Below are positions 1 to 13,500 of a stretch of DNA of 64,000 nt, piece after piece (the first letter of the stretch is position 1; each line of letters opens with the position of its first letter). The notes under the pieces are model-generated. The model ran no database searches, was not told the DNA's origin, and worked only from the letters and a program-made list of their open reading frames with translations. The position numbers were made by a program, and so were the translations under genes. Origin of the DNA: Chaunax sp. Z400 (taxonomy: Eukaryota > Chordata > Actinopteri > Lophiiformes > Chaunacidae); NCBI GenBank assembly GCA_037577475.1, contig CM075192.1, forward strand, positions 7,426,408 to 7,490,407, written 5' to 3'.

Positions 1-198
1 AGAAGATAAAAGAGGAGCTCATGAGTTCATCTGGGGGCAGCGAGGAGGAACGGCATGATGTTGGGATGAAGGGAGGATTGTGCTAAATGGACTGGTTCTG
101 TCAGTTACAGTAAGATCAGCACTGATGTGAGGCCAGGCCTTCTCAGTGAGGATGAATGTTGTATGAATCCCCCTCCATCTCCCCCCCTCCCCCCCCTC

Positions 199-220
199 TC
201 ACACACACACACACACACAA
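199..220 (+). repeat. (CA)n microsatellite
   Basis: About nine CA units directly behind a C-rich tract (177-198). Confidence 0.9.
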
Positions 221-710
221 AAGCACATATAAACAAAAGCTGTTGTGACGCAACATGTCACCTACCTCTGAAAGGATAATTGTTAAAGAGAGGCAGATGT
301 TTAGCATCCAGGGCTTCGGCTCTTTATGACTGTCATATTGATGCTGTAATTGTGTGTTTTCTTCTAGGTCCACATGTGTGTTTCTTTGGTTGTGTATTTG
401 TGTGTGCTTGTGTTGCTGTTCAAGCATGTGCAGCCATGCATGATTGTGTACAAGTGTCTTTCCCTGTCTGCCTGAATACATCTTCATTTTAGCATTCGGT
501 CTTTGTCAGGAAATGCAACTGAACTATGATTGCATGCTAGGATTTCATCATGTTATGGTGCTTAGTTTACTTGGGTGTTTTATAAAAGGATATTTTTGCC
601 CCTTCTTGGAACATAGTTAAAGACACGTCTTCAATGACAAAAGAGGTTTACATGGAATTATGAGGTAAAAAGGTTGCATGACTAATACGTTGCTTTTCAA
701 AGGTGCACAA

Positions 711-727
711 TCTATCTAATCTATCTA

Positions 728-780
<53 letters not shown>

Positions 781-782
781 GA
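711..782 (+). repeat. (TCTA)n/(GATA)n inverted microsatellite
   Basis: Interrupted TCTA units (711-728) are followed at once by GATA units to 782, so the two halves are complementary and could fold into a hairpin. Confidence 0.9.
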
Positions 783-2322
783 CTTTAGGGGAAATTCAGT
801 TGTTATAGCAGCTCCAACAGAACAGAATTGAAAAAGCAGAATACACGTTGACATTTATGACATTATTGACATGCTAGTGAAGGTGCTTTCATTATCTATA
901 AGAAAAGCTGATCAATAAAAACCTAAAGTGGTAGTAAGTATGTTTATCCAGTGTGTAAGTGTGTGTCAGTGCTTGAGCTGTCAGGAGATGGTTAGGAAAA
1001 CTGGCATGATGTCAGTCAAGCTTCACATTTACTTTTTTCTTTTGCACCATCTCCAGCAGTCACTTCCATAGGTCAGAGGATTATATGGCTCTTAAGGCTT
1101 TCATGCAGCAAGTCTTACACTGGGTCAAATGTAATTAGAAAAAAAAAATTATCTCAAAAAAATTATCTCAATTTTGCAAGTTGACAAAAAATATGAGATG
1201 GAAGATTTGTGGATGGAAGAGTGAGCTTGCTGCAGTCAGTCCTGTTGCTGCAACAAAACCGTTGCCCGCTAATCAAACCATCAGGGAGGTACTTTAGCCT
1301 CAGGAATGCAAGGTTTGACATTGCAGTGACTGGTAATCTGCCAACACAGAATCTGCTCTGACATGGTGAAAAACAGAACAGGAATCCCACCTAAAGCAAC
1401 ATATAGAGAAACATAAGAAAGCTACCATTCCTTTAATAGTTTAACCCGAACCTTTCCTCTATGGGGAATCCAGGAAAACTAAACATCAATATCCAAGAGT
1501 CTGATTTGACACATCCAGTGATAATAGAATAAACACCCACAATCTTATCTGAATTATTTAGGTTTTGTTTTGTCTTTTTAATGCATTGTTAATTGTTTCA
1601 ATTAGATAAAGATTGTAAGAGAAGAGAAGCTCTGCAATTATGATAATGTGACGCTCCGGTACTGTGAAACCAAATCACCAGATAAGTACTGACAATTATT
1701 CAATCAGCTGCCCACATACAGCATCGTATGCTGTAGCAGAACAAACACAACAAAACAGTATTGTGCATAGCAAACAGGTATAAATAGACAATTAGCATAA
1801 GGTTCAAAGCGAAGAAGAACTCCCACTAGATGGGATACTTGTCCAGAGGATAAAAAAAGATCTTTGAAGCTGCGCACAGAAATACAAACACACAGAGACG
1901 TGGCTTGTTTTCCTTCACTCCATCCGTCTCCATTTGTCTCTCTTTGTACCCAAATTAACACAATTTGAGAATTTCTTCTTGCCTCTATTTTATACATATT
2001 CTAACGGGAGAGAAGATGCAGAGTTGTTCATTTTTATTGTGTTATTAATGAACGTATCTTTTTTTTTTAACCAAAACCAGGAAATTTTGCTTAAGTAGCT
2101 TTGTGCCCAAAATTAAACTGTGACCATGACAACGAAGGTCAGGTCCGACAAAGGTCTGACAATCAAGAAGAACCTGTCACTGGTACTCTTCAATGGTCTT
2201 ATCTCATATTGGGACCGGCAATGTATTCTGTTTCCAGAGTCACTGGCAGTCAGTCTATTCAGGCACGATGATGTGTTGAACATATAAGGTGACATGCCTT
2301 TCTATTAACTTCATCCCTTCTT

Positions 2323-2324
<2 letters not shown>

Positions 2325-2390
<66 letters not shown>
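2325..2390 (+). repeat. (GT)n microsatellite, about 33 units
   Basis: Uninterrupted GT run with one GC near the end. Confidence 0.95.
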
Positions 2391-3108
2391 CACACCGCAG
2401 TGGTTTGAAACTAGCTAGACAAACACAGACAGAAAGAGTCAGTCAGAGGTGACAGATCAACAGATCAGATGTGAGGCGGAGACACACTAGAGGGACTGTG
2501 TGCAAGTAAATTGGACTGGGACCAGTGGTGAAGCACAGGTACAACTCCTGATAACACATCTGTCCTTTTCTTTGTATCTGTATACGGTGATGTCACACAG
2601 TGCCTTACATACAAATAGAGAGTAGATGAATACTTCAGCACATCTCTTTTTCACCTGTAGTCCCATAGATACAACACACACAACCACATACCCTACATAC
2701 ATGCAAGAAGTACTCTGAGTATGTCTCACAGTCTGGCCCTTTAATTGAGTTTAAGTCATACACACACAAACTCACACAGCCACTATCACAGCCCTGATAA
2801 GCACGTTTTTATCCATGGATTCCTGAAGGGTTAGTAGACACATCTTATCATGCTGCTGACGCAACGCCATCCTGCTGCCCAGTAAAGAGACTCTGTCTAG
2901 TTTGAAAAACAGGGACTAGCTGGAAGTCTTTATTAGTCTGGACACTTGTTTCAGATCAAAACAAAGAAGACTGAGCAAAATATGTTGCAGCCTTTCTGCT
3001 AAGAAGACAAAGTTTCTCCCCTACATGTTGATAAAAACTTGTAGATAATACACAAGAGCATGAAATTCATATTTCATAACCACAATGTAAATTTCTCTAC
3101 TTTACTAC

Positions 3109-3131
3109 CACACACACACACACACACACAC
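3109..3131 (+). repeat. (CA)n microsatellite
   Basis: Eleven CA units. Confidence 0.9.
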
Positions 3132-5479
3132 TTACTTAAACTAAAAGGTATTTGAGCTATACTGTATGTTCCAAGTCATTACTTGTGTGAACAAGCCACT
3201 GTCGGAGATTTAGACCTGGTGGAGGGTAAAAAACAGGATGTAGTGCATGACTCATAAACTGCTCCTAATCCATCATATGGTGGTAATTAAGGATGGCGTT
3301 GTAGTAAAAATGAGTAACATTAATGTTGAATTCTGTTTGGATCATGTGAACAATTAGGTTTTCCATGTTGCAAGTGTTGGAAAGAAGTAGAGAGACTGTG
3401 ATGCCCTTCCCCCCTCCCTCACATCATGAAAAGAAGCAGGAAGCAGTGTCAGAATATCTGCCCATCATGCACCTCTCCCCCTCCCTGATAGAGCTAGGAT
3501 AGAAGGCCTTCCAAGGCAGGCGGCCTTCTATAGGGATGAGGAGCTGAGCATAGCTTGGCCATCTGAAGGACACCTGTAGCAGGGCAAATAAAGTGCAATA
3601 GCAGCAAGCTTGCCCATGTAGTGAATAAGCCCCAACAAGTAGTCAACATGCAGTATCTTTCCCAGTTATGTGTATGTGGGGATTTTTCAGGAACAGGAGG
3701 GTATGAGGAGTTAGAAACATATGTAATGTGTTGTTTTTGTTAAATTCTCCCGGGGTTTCAGCTTGGTTTTATTGTAAGCTCTGTGATGAAAATCTATCAC
3801 TTCAGTGTTTTCTTTGACGAATGTTTGATACAATGTTGGTCCGGGTCCAGACCTTTTTCCTGGCCCAGGTGGGACCTTTTCTGACACAACAATAGACAGA
3901 GCTAGACTGACTGGGGTGTTGCTTGGGTGCTTAGAAGTGTCACTTTTGAGATTTTCCTATTCAACGGAGCAGCTTCTTCAAATGAAGTTTGAAAATTGAA
4001 TCAGTTCCATAGTTTGATCCATCCATGTAAACTGTCACGATATCCAAAGAGACAATCACAGAATTTTGGGGATATTCTCTAAATCAGCTGAATGTAGCTG
4101 ATGTCGAAATTTTAGTTTACAGTTCATGACTTCTGGAGGACACGACAACAATAAAGCTTCATCTTAAACAGTTTCATCCCTTATTCCTTATTACTTTACA
4201 CTCAATGTACCATGCTAATAGCTATATAATGAAAAATGAAATTGCTATCATCCATCTTGTTCATTTTGCTGTCAGTGGTGCCGGTTTTGTACTCTTCTTG
4301 TTGTGCGTTTATGACTTTAGCTTTTCTGTAACACATCCCAGGGAATATTAAATAAGTAGCTCTGAGTCATTTCTTAGTCTTTTTTACAGTTTGCAGATCA
4401 GGCAAATCTTATTTCATGAACATTAATCAAAGCGTTATGTAGATCTTTTTAAATTCTCAGTGCTGATAAGGTTTTGGACACATTTTACTAACAGAAGGTA
4501 AAACAAGAGTTTTACTTTCCACACCATAACAACCTCAACAGTACTATCTTTTAATTGTAGCTGATTTATTCACAGGTCATCTGACATGTTGTGTACTCTG
4601 TAAAAAGGAGAAAAAACAACAACAACAACGTTATGATCAACACATTTCTGGCTCTTCTGACTTTCTTCACACTGTCAGCTTTGCATCCTGTGCATTTTCA
4701 GCTGCCCAAAGATGGCAGATGGTGCTACAAGCAAGTAACCAGCATCACTACACAGTTTGATGTGGAGCCAAAATGAAGGTGACATGATATATGACTGCAC
4801 TGCTTGCCTGAATGGATCACTGGTCAGTCTGTGCTGAAACTGCAACTTTTATATTTATTTTCTGTTAATAGCTACTAAATAATGACCTTGGATTTTATTT
4901 AATCTTCCATGACGAGGAATGAAGCAATTAATTAGTAATGCCTCTATAAAAAAAACAGTTTGAACTGCAAAGTAGTGCAACAAATTTATTTATTTTACAT
5001 GAAATGTTTATGCTGTTTTCAGGTAACCTGAGGTATACTGACAATATAGTCCATCCTACTGGCTCTGCGTGTTTGACTAATGTACATTTTCAGTTCATAT
5101 GCATGTTTTTCTTCCACATCCTACATATTTATTACTCCTGCCCGACATATTCCAAAAGAGAGACTTGTGTCAGAGCTACTCCTTTTCCTCGTATTATCAG
5201 ACTCAACCTTTTCCTTCTTTGTCATATGCAAGGGATCAGTAATTTGGTTTGCTTTGTTGAGTGCAGTGGTGTGTCCTTGAAATACAGGCTCTCCTCACTG
5301 TTGGAGAACTGTAGATTGCCTCAGGTAGAGAGTTCCCCCCTCACAGAACGGGTCAGAGCAGCACCTTCAAATAACATCTCTGGTGTTTAGCAAAATAGGG
5401 AGAGGCAGAGGGAGGAAGGGAGAGGACAGTCATCTGACTGCTGCTCCTCTTCGCATTTGCACATATGCATACATTCAAA

Positions 5480-5504
5480 CATATATATATGTATATATAT
5501 ATAC

Positions 5505-5547
<43 letters not shown>
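5480..5547 (+). repeat. Compound (AT)n-(GA)n microsatellite
   Basis: AT units with GT and AC interruptions (5480-5514) run into about 16 GA units (5515-5547). Confidence 0.95.
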
Positions 5548-5548
<1 letters not shown>

Positions 5549-7426
5549 AATTATCCAAAAAGGTTGTGACAACAAGAAAACAGGCTAAAATGTCTCAATA
5601 ACAGATGCTTGTTCAAGACACGGGCAGTATGAGGCTGTAAGCTTTAACCCCATGGAACAAGGAGATCAACAAAATGCAGACATTCATTTTGCTTTTCATT
5701 TTCATAGCCACAAAATAAATAACAACGAAGTGTGGATGGATATGTCTGCATGTGTATGAGAGCTAGTAGGAAGTTCTTGGCTCCTTAGCAGCTGTTAGAG
5801 GACTGCAAATCCAGCAATTTAAGCCTAAAGTCACCATATAATTGACAAACTTTGAGTGTGTAGAACAATTCTGGCTGTCTTATAGTAATATTCATGCTTA
5901 TGAGTGTTCACTGTGTAAAATAAATGAGAGCCGTGTGTCCAGAAATAATCAGCACTTCTATTTTTGAACAGAACAAAATACATCTGTGTTAATAAGGTGA
6001 AAATGGCTTTTTGGATCACAACTGAACTGATTTTAGTGTCCATCACTTGCAGCATAAAATCAGGCCTTATTATGCAATGTTGATATGAGGGGGAAAAAAA
6101 CATTGATTTTTTTGATATTGCTATATTAAAGAAAAGTAATAGTCAGCAAAGACAGTTTTTTCAGGCGGTATTAAAGAGGAAATTAACACCAAGATGAGAC
6201 CAACAGTGATGTCATGCTATAGTGACACACCCAGGAGTTTACGAACTTCTACAAAACTGCAGCACAGTGAGACATTAAACCACTGAACACTAGTTTACTT
6301 GCTCTATAACTACTCATTTCTGGTGAACGTCTGTTGCTCCCGCTAAAAGCTTAAAAACCCTCTGCATGTCTTAATATGCTCGACAGTCACCTCCACTCAC
6401 TCTTCTTTCACCAATGTCGTTTGATCTGGAAGAAGATGACCAGGGTTCAATGGATAAATTAGCATTTAGCATGTAGCATACACTACGTGAACGATTAATA
6501 TGGAGACACAGGATGAGAACTTGCATTTGTCATTCCACTGTGTCTTAAAAGTTCTCTGTAATTTCCTATTGGTTGAGTAACACTGACTCCTAAAAATAAG
6601 TAAATCAATATTTGGTCAAACTCAAACCTCTTGGACACATACCATGTCTCTGCGGCCACCATAGACATATCAGCTTACCAGAACATTTTGTCCTGTGAGC
6701 TGCTGTGTCCTGATGCCCCATTATCCAAAGCAGAAAGTTTACGTATAATGACTGTAGAAATATATACATCAGAATGTATAAGTGTTGTTGTGTAAGCTAC
6801 ACGCAGAAAACCTAATGAAAGCCAAAAATGTAACATCATGCACACACATATCCAGTTCTCTGAAGCCCTTCACAATGATGAATGACACGGTTACAGCACT
6901 TCCTCGGCACAACCGGAGGAGTGAGTCTGGAAAACATCTCTCGGCACAAAGGTCAAAGAATGTTATTGTCATGGCTAACTTTGCCAAAATGTGATTGACA
7001 GAGTGTTAATACCGATACACAGCAAAGACAGGGCTCAACCCTGCTGTAGCCAGCCCAGACTGGTCTGCTCCTTTATTGCAACATAGGACCAAATCATAGT
7101 TCAGGTTTGTGGCTGTAAGGTCATCTGTGACATTCAAAAGTTGCCACCCTGTATAAAAAAAATCCAAAGCATATTTCTACTGAGCTTGAATAAGAATGAA
7201 TAGATCATTCTGGTTCACTGTTGATTGTGATGGGGTGATGACATTTATGCCCTTATTGCAATCGACTGATGGTGCTGAACCATGTTGTGTAACTCTACAG
7301 TAATAAAACACTGATCTTTTGTTACATCATATGTCAAACTAATAATGTTTCTGTGCCTGATCTGTTAGACTGATGTTTTTGACTCCTTTGTCACGACTTC
7401 TGACATCATGCAGCCTTTGTCAAGTC

Positions 7427-7480
7427 AATCAATTTCAATTATAAAGCCAGTTATTACAAATCACACATTTACAACACCCT
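7427..7480. repeat. Fragment of a common fish interspersed repeat (ATAAAGCC..ATCACAAAT type)
   Basis: The stretch reads like a degraded copy of a frequent teleost repeat, TTTTTAT..AAAGCCCAATATCACAAAT, which I recall from fish genomes. A second and clearer copy lies in intron 14 at 55420-55530. The family name is uncertain. Confidence 0.35.
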
Positions 7481-7860
7481 CTATCTTCATTCAATCAATT
7501 TGACATGGAAAATACCCGCAAAAAACTTTAATAGGGAAACAAATTGAAGGAAGCTGAAGAAAACCAGCAGAAGAGGAAGGAGAGTGTCTGAATGAGACGT
7601 CGATTTGATGCCGAGGAGATGAGACCAGAGGATGATTGATGCTGTATGTACACAATAGACCAGCTTTATAAAATTATAATGTGGACAATCGAGGTGGTAA
7701 AATTGTTGATAAGGTTTCGCTAAAATAAATGAAAAGTATGGATGCAGGGGGAATTTGAGCTACTTCAGATGTTGCCAAACAGACGTGAGCCACATGACCT
7801 CATCTCCACCCTGGACAACTGGGGGCACATAGCTACAGTATGTTTGCAACCAAAAGAGGG

Positions 7861-8361
7861 TTAGAGAGATGGAGTGGTTATCAGAAGGTCCTCCTCAGCA
7901 GGACCAACATGGAATACAAGATATTTAGACTGAGAGGGAGACCGACCTGCCTGATGGGTAATGGTAACAGATACAGGGCCTGAAGTGACCAAAAATAAGA
8001 TGCTAACTAAAAGTTCATCTAATTTGACAGGAATAGGGAGACAATGGAGGGAATCTAAAATTGGTGTCATGTGGTTTATATTATTGGTTTTAGTTGAAAT
8101 TCCATTTAGCATATTCTGAACCATCTGAAGACGTTTAAAGCATCCTGAAAACAAAATATTATTCCCTCTGAGGTAACAATAGTGCAGGAAGAGATGGCAG
8201 ATTTGAAATAGCTTTGTGTGGTTGCAGTGCATCCATTTAAATCCTCTCACAAAATATAGGGCAAACAGGTGAAGGCCTCTAAATTCAGTCTGAGCACAGG
8301 AGGCGGGGGATGATGCGATTTGGGATTTTAATCCAGGACAAAAAAAAATGGGCAGCAGCAT
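7861..8361 (-). mobile_element. LINE fragment, C-terminal part of a non-LTR reverse transcriptase ORF
   Basis: The minus-strand frame encodes RLQMVQNMLNGIS, then HMTPILDSLHCLPIPVKLD and a further LVSILFLVTSGP. This fits the pattern RLQ.VQN..AR.LT....HITPVL.SLHWLPV..RI.FK.LLL.YK.L.G found after the polymerase domain of many fish LINEs of the L2/CR1/jockey-like group. The copy is 5'-truncated and lacks the catalytic palm domain, so it is a dead fragment. It lies about 800 bases upstream of pde3a, antisense to it. Confidence 0.6.
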
Positions 8362-9029
8362 GATTATCTCTGTTATTTGTTGTTTGTAGGATTGTGCTTA
8401 TCATTTTATGCTTTCAGTTTTTTGGAGCACATCCATTAAAAATAAAGACCATTGTAGCTTTGGAACGTCTTTAACATGTGAGAGACTGTAGACTGATAAA
8501 TGATAAATATTTACAAAACGTCTGTCACCAGTGTCATATCAGTGTTTGGTCTCTGGAAGTATTTATACAGTGGAGTGCCTCCCAGATAATGATAGTTCAC
8601 AGAATGGAGAGCTCGGTTTTTCCAGAACAAGCCATGAAACCTTACTGTGAACATCACATTCATCGACTGGGACATAAGTCTCATCCACTGAAAACTGGAG
8701 CCGAGCAGGAATTGGAAGTGAGAGTTGAAACTTGACGGAGGAATCAACACAAAAAGGGGTCGTGTCTAGTGGGAGTGGTGAGAAAGAGAGAGAGAGAGGT
8801 TATGTGGAGAAGAGGAAGGAGGCAGTGGAAACGCCAGAGGTTGTTTTCTGGTCTACTGGTTGATACCATGGGGGGCAACTCGATAGAACAAGTGTAACGG
8901 GAAAGTTCTGAACCACAAAACTTAAAGAAAAGTTGTGAACCTCACAGTTTAGCAGTTTTAATTGATATGGACGCTTATTGAACACGTTTTGGAAGCAAGT
9001 GTCACCAATATTTTAGTGTCAGCTGCGCA

Positions 9030-9149
9030 CAGGGAACTTAAATCATGATGTGAAGTAGGCTATAGATGGAACATGTGAGACACTGACAAAGAGGCTAAAC
9101 CTATTATTTCCCCGGACGGTCAGCGCAGAATTCCGATTGACTGATAGCG
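9030..9149 (+). promoter_or_regulatory. pde3a: Probable 5' UTR with two possible short upstream ORFs
   Basis: The transcription start cannot be placed and no TATA box is convincing. If this stretch is transcribed, it holds ATG ATG TGA at 9045-9053 and a six-codon upstream ORF at 9066-9086, plus the in-frame TGA at 9138-9140 that fixes the pde3a start. CpG content rises from about 9110 and stays high through exon 1, which suggests a CpG-island promoter rather than a TATA promoter. This is inference from composition only. Confidence 0.4.
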
Positions 9150-10064
9150 ATGGCCTTGGAGGCAGACAGCGACCGAGGTTCATCAAGAAGCGCTCATGAA
9201 AAAGATCCCCGGGCGGCATTGGAGCGCAACGGCTACGTGAAGACATGTGTCACCCCGTTGTGCCAGGACGCAGAGAGCCACTCGTGGCTGAGACTCGCCG
9301 TGACATGGACTTGCCGAAGAGTGTCGTCTGCGGTTTGCGTTGCCTCTGTTTCCGTTATTCTCGCTCTGCTGCTCAAATTGGTCGACTGGGATGCAGGCAC
9401 CAGCAGCAGCAACGGAAATAGCAGCGACTCAAACGGCTCTCGTGTTCATTTCGCGGCGGGCTGCGCCGTGGAGCTGCTTTTCACCGCGTGTTACTGCGTC
9501 TCTCCCTTTCTCACACTTGTATGTGCCTTTTTTTGGATCGGACTGTATTTGATTCGCTGCGGAGTGCTCGTCCGCACCGCGTTTTTTTTGTTGGCGGTGT
9601 GTCACTTGGGCGAAGCCGCAGCGCAGTCCCTCCTGCGCGGCGCCGAGGAGCAGCTGCTCTCTCTCACCGCAACCCTGGTAGTTCTCGGCTGTCTGGGCAG
9701 CGGGGCTCTGCTGGTCGTCCAGCTGCGCCAGGGAGTGTCCATCCTCGTCTTCATTAGCGTCATCAGGGCCGTCTCGCTTGTGTCTTTGAGCAGTGTGCGG
9801 GCCAGCTGGAGACCCTACCTGGCCTACCTGCTGGGGCTGCTGGGGGTTTTGCTTGCAAGGTATGCTGACCGGCTCCTGCCGGCCCCAGGGACCAGCGGGA
9901 CGGGGTGCTGTGGCTCTGTGACCGGGGCGAAGGAGGAGGACATCCCTGTCTTCAAAAGGAGACGGAGGTCCGGCTCCATAGCGGCCTCGGAAATTATGGC
10001 TCACAGTCAGAGCAACAGCAAGTCCCACCGCAGGACTTCGCTGCCTTGCATTCCGCGGGACCAG
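9150..10064 (+). CDS. pde3a: pde3a exon 1: membrane-association region (residues 1-305)
   Basis: The start is fixed: an in-frame TGA lies at 9138-9140, the ATG has G at -3 and +4, and the next Met is not until residue 283. The exon ends CAG|GTAAGA (phase 0). Hydrophobic segments lie at about 58-78, 104-136, 138-155, 169-193, 195-213 and 220-238, matching the N-terminal hydrophobic region that anchors PDE3 in ER-type membranes. WRPYLAYLLGLLGVLLARY (220-238) and KEEDIPVFKRRRRSGS (261-276) are PDE3A hallmarks. RRRRSGS and HRRTSLP (293-299) are basophilic kinase sites; in human PDE3A the corresponding serines are PKA/PKB/PKC targets. The segment 81-98 is a low-complexity Ser/Asn/Gly loop. RNGYVKTCVTPL (26-37) resembles the N-terminus of PDE3B. 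Base composition is CpG-rich, unlike the flanks, as expected of a first exon in a CpG island. Confidence 0.96.
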
Positions 10065-10493
10065 GTAAGACATGCCAACTTTAGACTCCTGAACTGAATG
10101 GTTTATTTCTTTGCTTGTGGTATTTCAACTACTGTACCTTAGTATTGGTATTCATTTGGTATCGTTTTGGTATCTTTTTTTCTCTTTTGCTGATGGCATG
10201 CGTGACAGCTTTACGCGCGTCCTCTTCATGGCAACAAACCGACACAACGTACTGAAGACGCTTTGTTGTTTTGATATAAGTGTGTCGTTTGCTCCAAAGG
10301 CCACCATGTATGCTTTCATAGTAGATATTGTTTGCGTAACTTACTCCCGATGGTACTCTTTACTATTTACTGTCGGTCCTTTTATCTGGTCATCATCATC
10401 ATCATCGTTGTGCTGTGCGCACTGTTTGTGCTGCCGATAAGCAAATGGATGGTGCACTTAGCATGCCAAGTTTCTGTGTGCCCTGCGAATATG

Positions 10494-10541
<48 letters not shown>

Positions 10542-13500
10542 CGCGCATTCATAGGTGTGAGGTCACATCTAAATATTTTTAGAGCCTCTGTTTATCGATG
10601 GTGTGGTGCACGTGTTCCCAGACTTCACACATGACGGAGCTGATAGAAGTGTGTCCTCAAAATAACCTCATTTTGTGTTGATTGGTTTAATTATTGTACA
10701 TACAATACAAGGAGATGTTTACAGCGTGACCCATGGTAATTAGCTGGATGTTACCAAAACTCCATGAATGAGGTTCTCTGACCTGAATGCTGGTTCAATG
10801 AGCTAACGTGGAGCACGAAGCACATCCCTGTTTATTCATCCAACCTGAGCTCCTCACGTGCTAAAATAGCACTCATTTCCACTCCTGGACATAGTTGTTT
10901 TTTTTAATGTGTTGGTTTATTCTTCTTGGAAAAAAATGTTTATTTTTGGCATGCACTGTGACACTGTTTGGGATTATTTCAACATCTCTGTTCATGCTCT
11001 GGTTTAAACATGCTGCACAATTATGTATGTGTTACAGAGGAATCTCTCATCAAATAGGCGGATACATCTTAATGGTTTATGAAGAGAGCTGTGCTTGAAT
11101 GCTGATTGCTGTGCAGCATCAGTCAAAACAATGCTCCTTTGAACTGAGTTGTGCTGTATGGATTGTTTTTGGTCGCAACCAGAGTTTGAATTCCTAAGCA
11201 TTTTGTATTTGCCTTTAATCCACATAAGTAAGGTTATATTCTACATACCCTTTGTGTATATAGACATGCTGAATCTACAATGCAAACCTCAGTACTGAAC
11301 CTTTGCAACAGATACCAACTGAAACTCAATGTATTTTTAGTAGTTGCATCACAACTTGAACGGAAGCTGAGTGTTCACCAAAAAAGCGACACCTAATTTA
11401 GATAGCTTTTAAGATGTTGCATGCCCTGCAGGAGACTATAGCATCCACATCACATCTGCATTTCTGTGTTGACAAAGAGAACCTGATGTGTATGCATGTC
11501 GTACACCCGGTCACTCAGTCACTCACTAATATGTTGTTATTTATGGCAAGGGTGTTGCCCTCTTATTGAACAAGAGATGTTTCGACTGATCATCCTTTCA
11601 TAGGTTGTTGCCCTGCGTCTTGGCCCCTTCATTGTGCTCATGCCCTCTTGTGACAAACTGAATAAAACAGCAGGAGATCTGGGTGTGCATTAGAAATTGT
11701 GTAGCAAATTAGTTACACCCCTCATTTGGATTATTGAAAAGCATGAGAAAACCATGTTATAAGAAAATAAATAATATAAACATTTAGATTAAATGAATCT
11801 GAGCTGATTGAAAATCTGATTAGCTTCTTTTTAAATGACCAATAAAATGACAAGGCTTTAAAGCAGCATGAAAGTAGCCATAAAGTGCTTGAGGCTACAG
11901 TATGCAGCCTCATGGTACCCACTTCTAGAAATGGACCATCATCATGCCACCCATCATCCCATTGTCAGGTGTATATATATACATATATATACAGTACAGG
12001 TACGTACTCCTGACCATTCTCCCTGTCAACCACAATTACACCACAAATTGCAAGCAGAAAAACGATGAGCCATTTCACCACTCCTGTTTCTCCATTTCTG
12101 TCTTTCACATTTTCATCCCTTTCTGGTCTCAAAAGCTACAAATGAGATCAGGATAGAGTTTGCAATTTTGAACCCAGACAAAATATTGAAATATAAGTCA
12201 ATGTATTGAATATTGAATCGTAATCCCATATCGTGACACATACAGTCGCACATTGTCAAATTCTTGACGATACACAGCCCTAATCAAAATGTACATTGAT
12301 ATTCTTTTTAAATAAAAATATAAAATAATGAACCTCTTCCTTGCTATAGCAACACAATTCTTCAGTTTGCCACACTATGCTGGTGTTGGGCAAATCACAA
12401 TAGCAATATAGATTAAAGCTCCAAAGTTATTGTTTCCATTATAAGTGCAGTTTACCGGAGACCGTAGTGGTCTGTACATGATGGTGAGTCACCAATGGCC
12501 TTATCGCAGCACATCACATTTACCTTTCAGAGTGTCCTGATCTAGAATTACACATATTGTCCCATCCCTGACACGTCATTCTCTCATTTGGAAGCTGGAG
12601 CTGATCCCACATCAGCTGTCTGACTCTTGAGGCTTGGTTGTTCATCACTAATTGGTATCCTGGGAACGCTGAGTGAGTGGACTATCTGTACTATTAGAAC
12701 GGCTTCATTAAACATTCTACCCCATCATGTCTGGAACAGGACTGATGACAGATTGAACTTTGAAACTTAAAAAGAAAAAAGAAAAAACCCTCACAGTTGA
12801 CCAGATGCTGAGGACAGCGTGTCCTCCTGTGGCCTGTCCTCGCTTTGTAATCTGTAGGACCAGTGAAAGAAACATTGAGATCGATGAAGGGCACATAGAG
12901 AGAGAGAGAAAGAGAGAGAGATTTTCCCTTTTCTAGAGTTTTGGTTCATTATACTTGTAGTTGTAAAATTGGAAATGGAAATTCAGTGTAAACCCTGTTC
13001 TTTTTATTCTTGTTTTGGTCTGACGTTACCTAGAGATTTGATTTTCTTCAGCAGTTACTTGTTAACTTGGTCCTGTATTTATCAATGTACTTTATTTTTG
13101 TAGATATAAATATTAAATATTGCTGCATTACTGTATAATATCACTACAGAATATGCTACATAAAGCTGCAGAGCTGGGTTATGAATCTGTGTTGGCTCAT
13201 CACTGTCACCAACATATTTCTCACCATGTTATTGTTCATAGAAAACAAGAGTCATCTGAAGATGACATATCACAAAAACCGATACAACAAATTCATCGAA
13301 ATACGACACGTCCTCCAGAGGATGACATATCAATAGAAATAGCATAAAATATTGAAATGTAAGTTCACATCTGAAGAGATGAAATCATTTGAAATCCAAG
13401 CTGATTTCATCTCAACTCACCTTTAGTCCATATTCACTGTGTATTTTGATATCCAGATCGTCTTGTGATCAGACCAGTATGTGTTGTAAAAGGCACAACC

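Larger units (their letters stand above)
1..7420. other. 5' flanking DNA, no gene seen
   Basis: AT-rich sequence without a recognisable coding exon, RNA gene or conserved protein match on either strand. It holds only microsatellites (listed separately). Open frames here are short, mostly driven by simple repeats, and encode no family I recognise. Distal pde3a regulatory elements could lie here, but nothing in the sequence identifies one. Confidence 0.6.

Noticed and set aside
5004..5390. 128-codon open frame on the + strand
   Set aside because: Phe/Cys-rich translation of AT-rich DNA, no conserved motif and no flanking exon signals.
9429..10073. 214-codon open frame on the minus strand
   Set aside because: Exact antisense shadow of pde3a exon 1 in CpG-rich sequence; Arg/Gln/Pro-rich with no domain.
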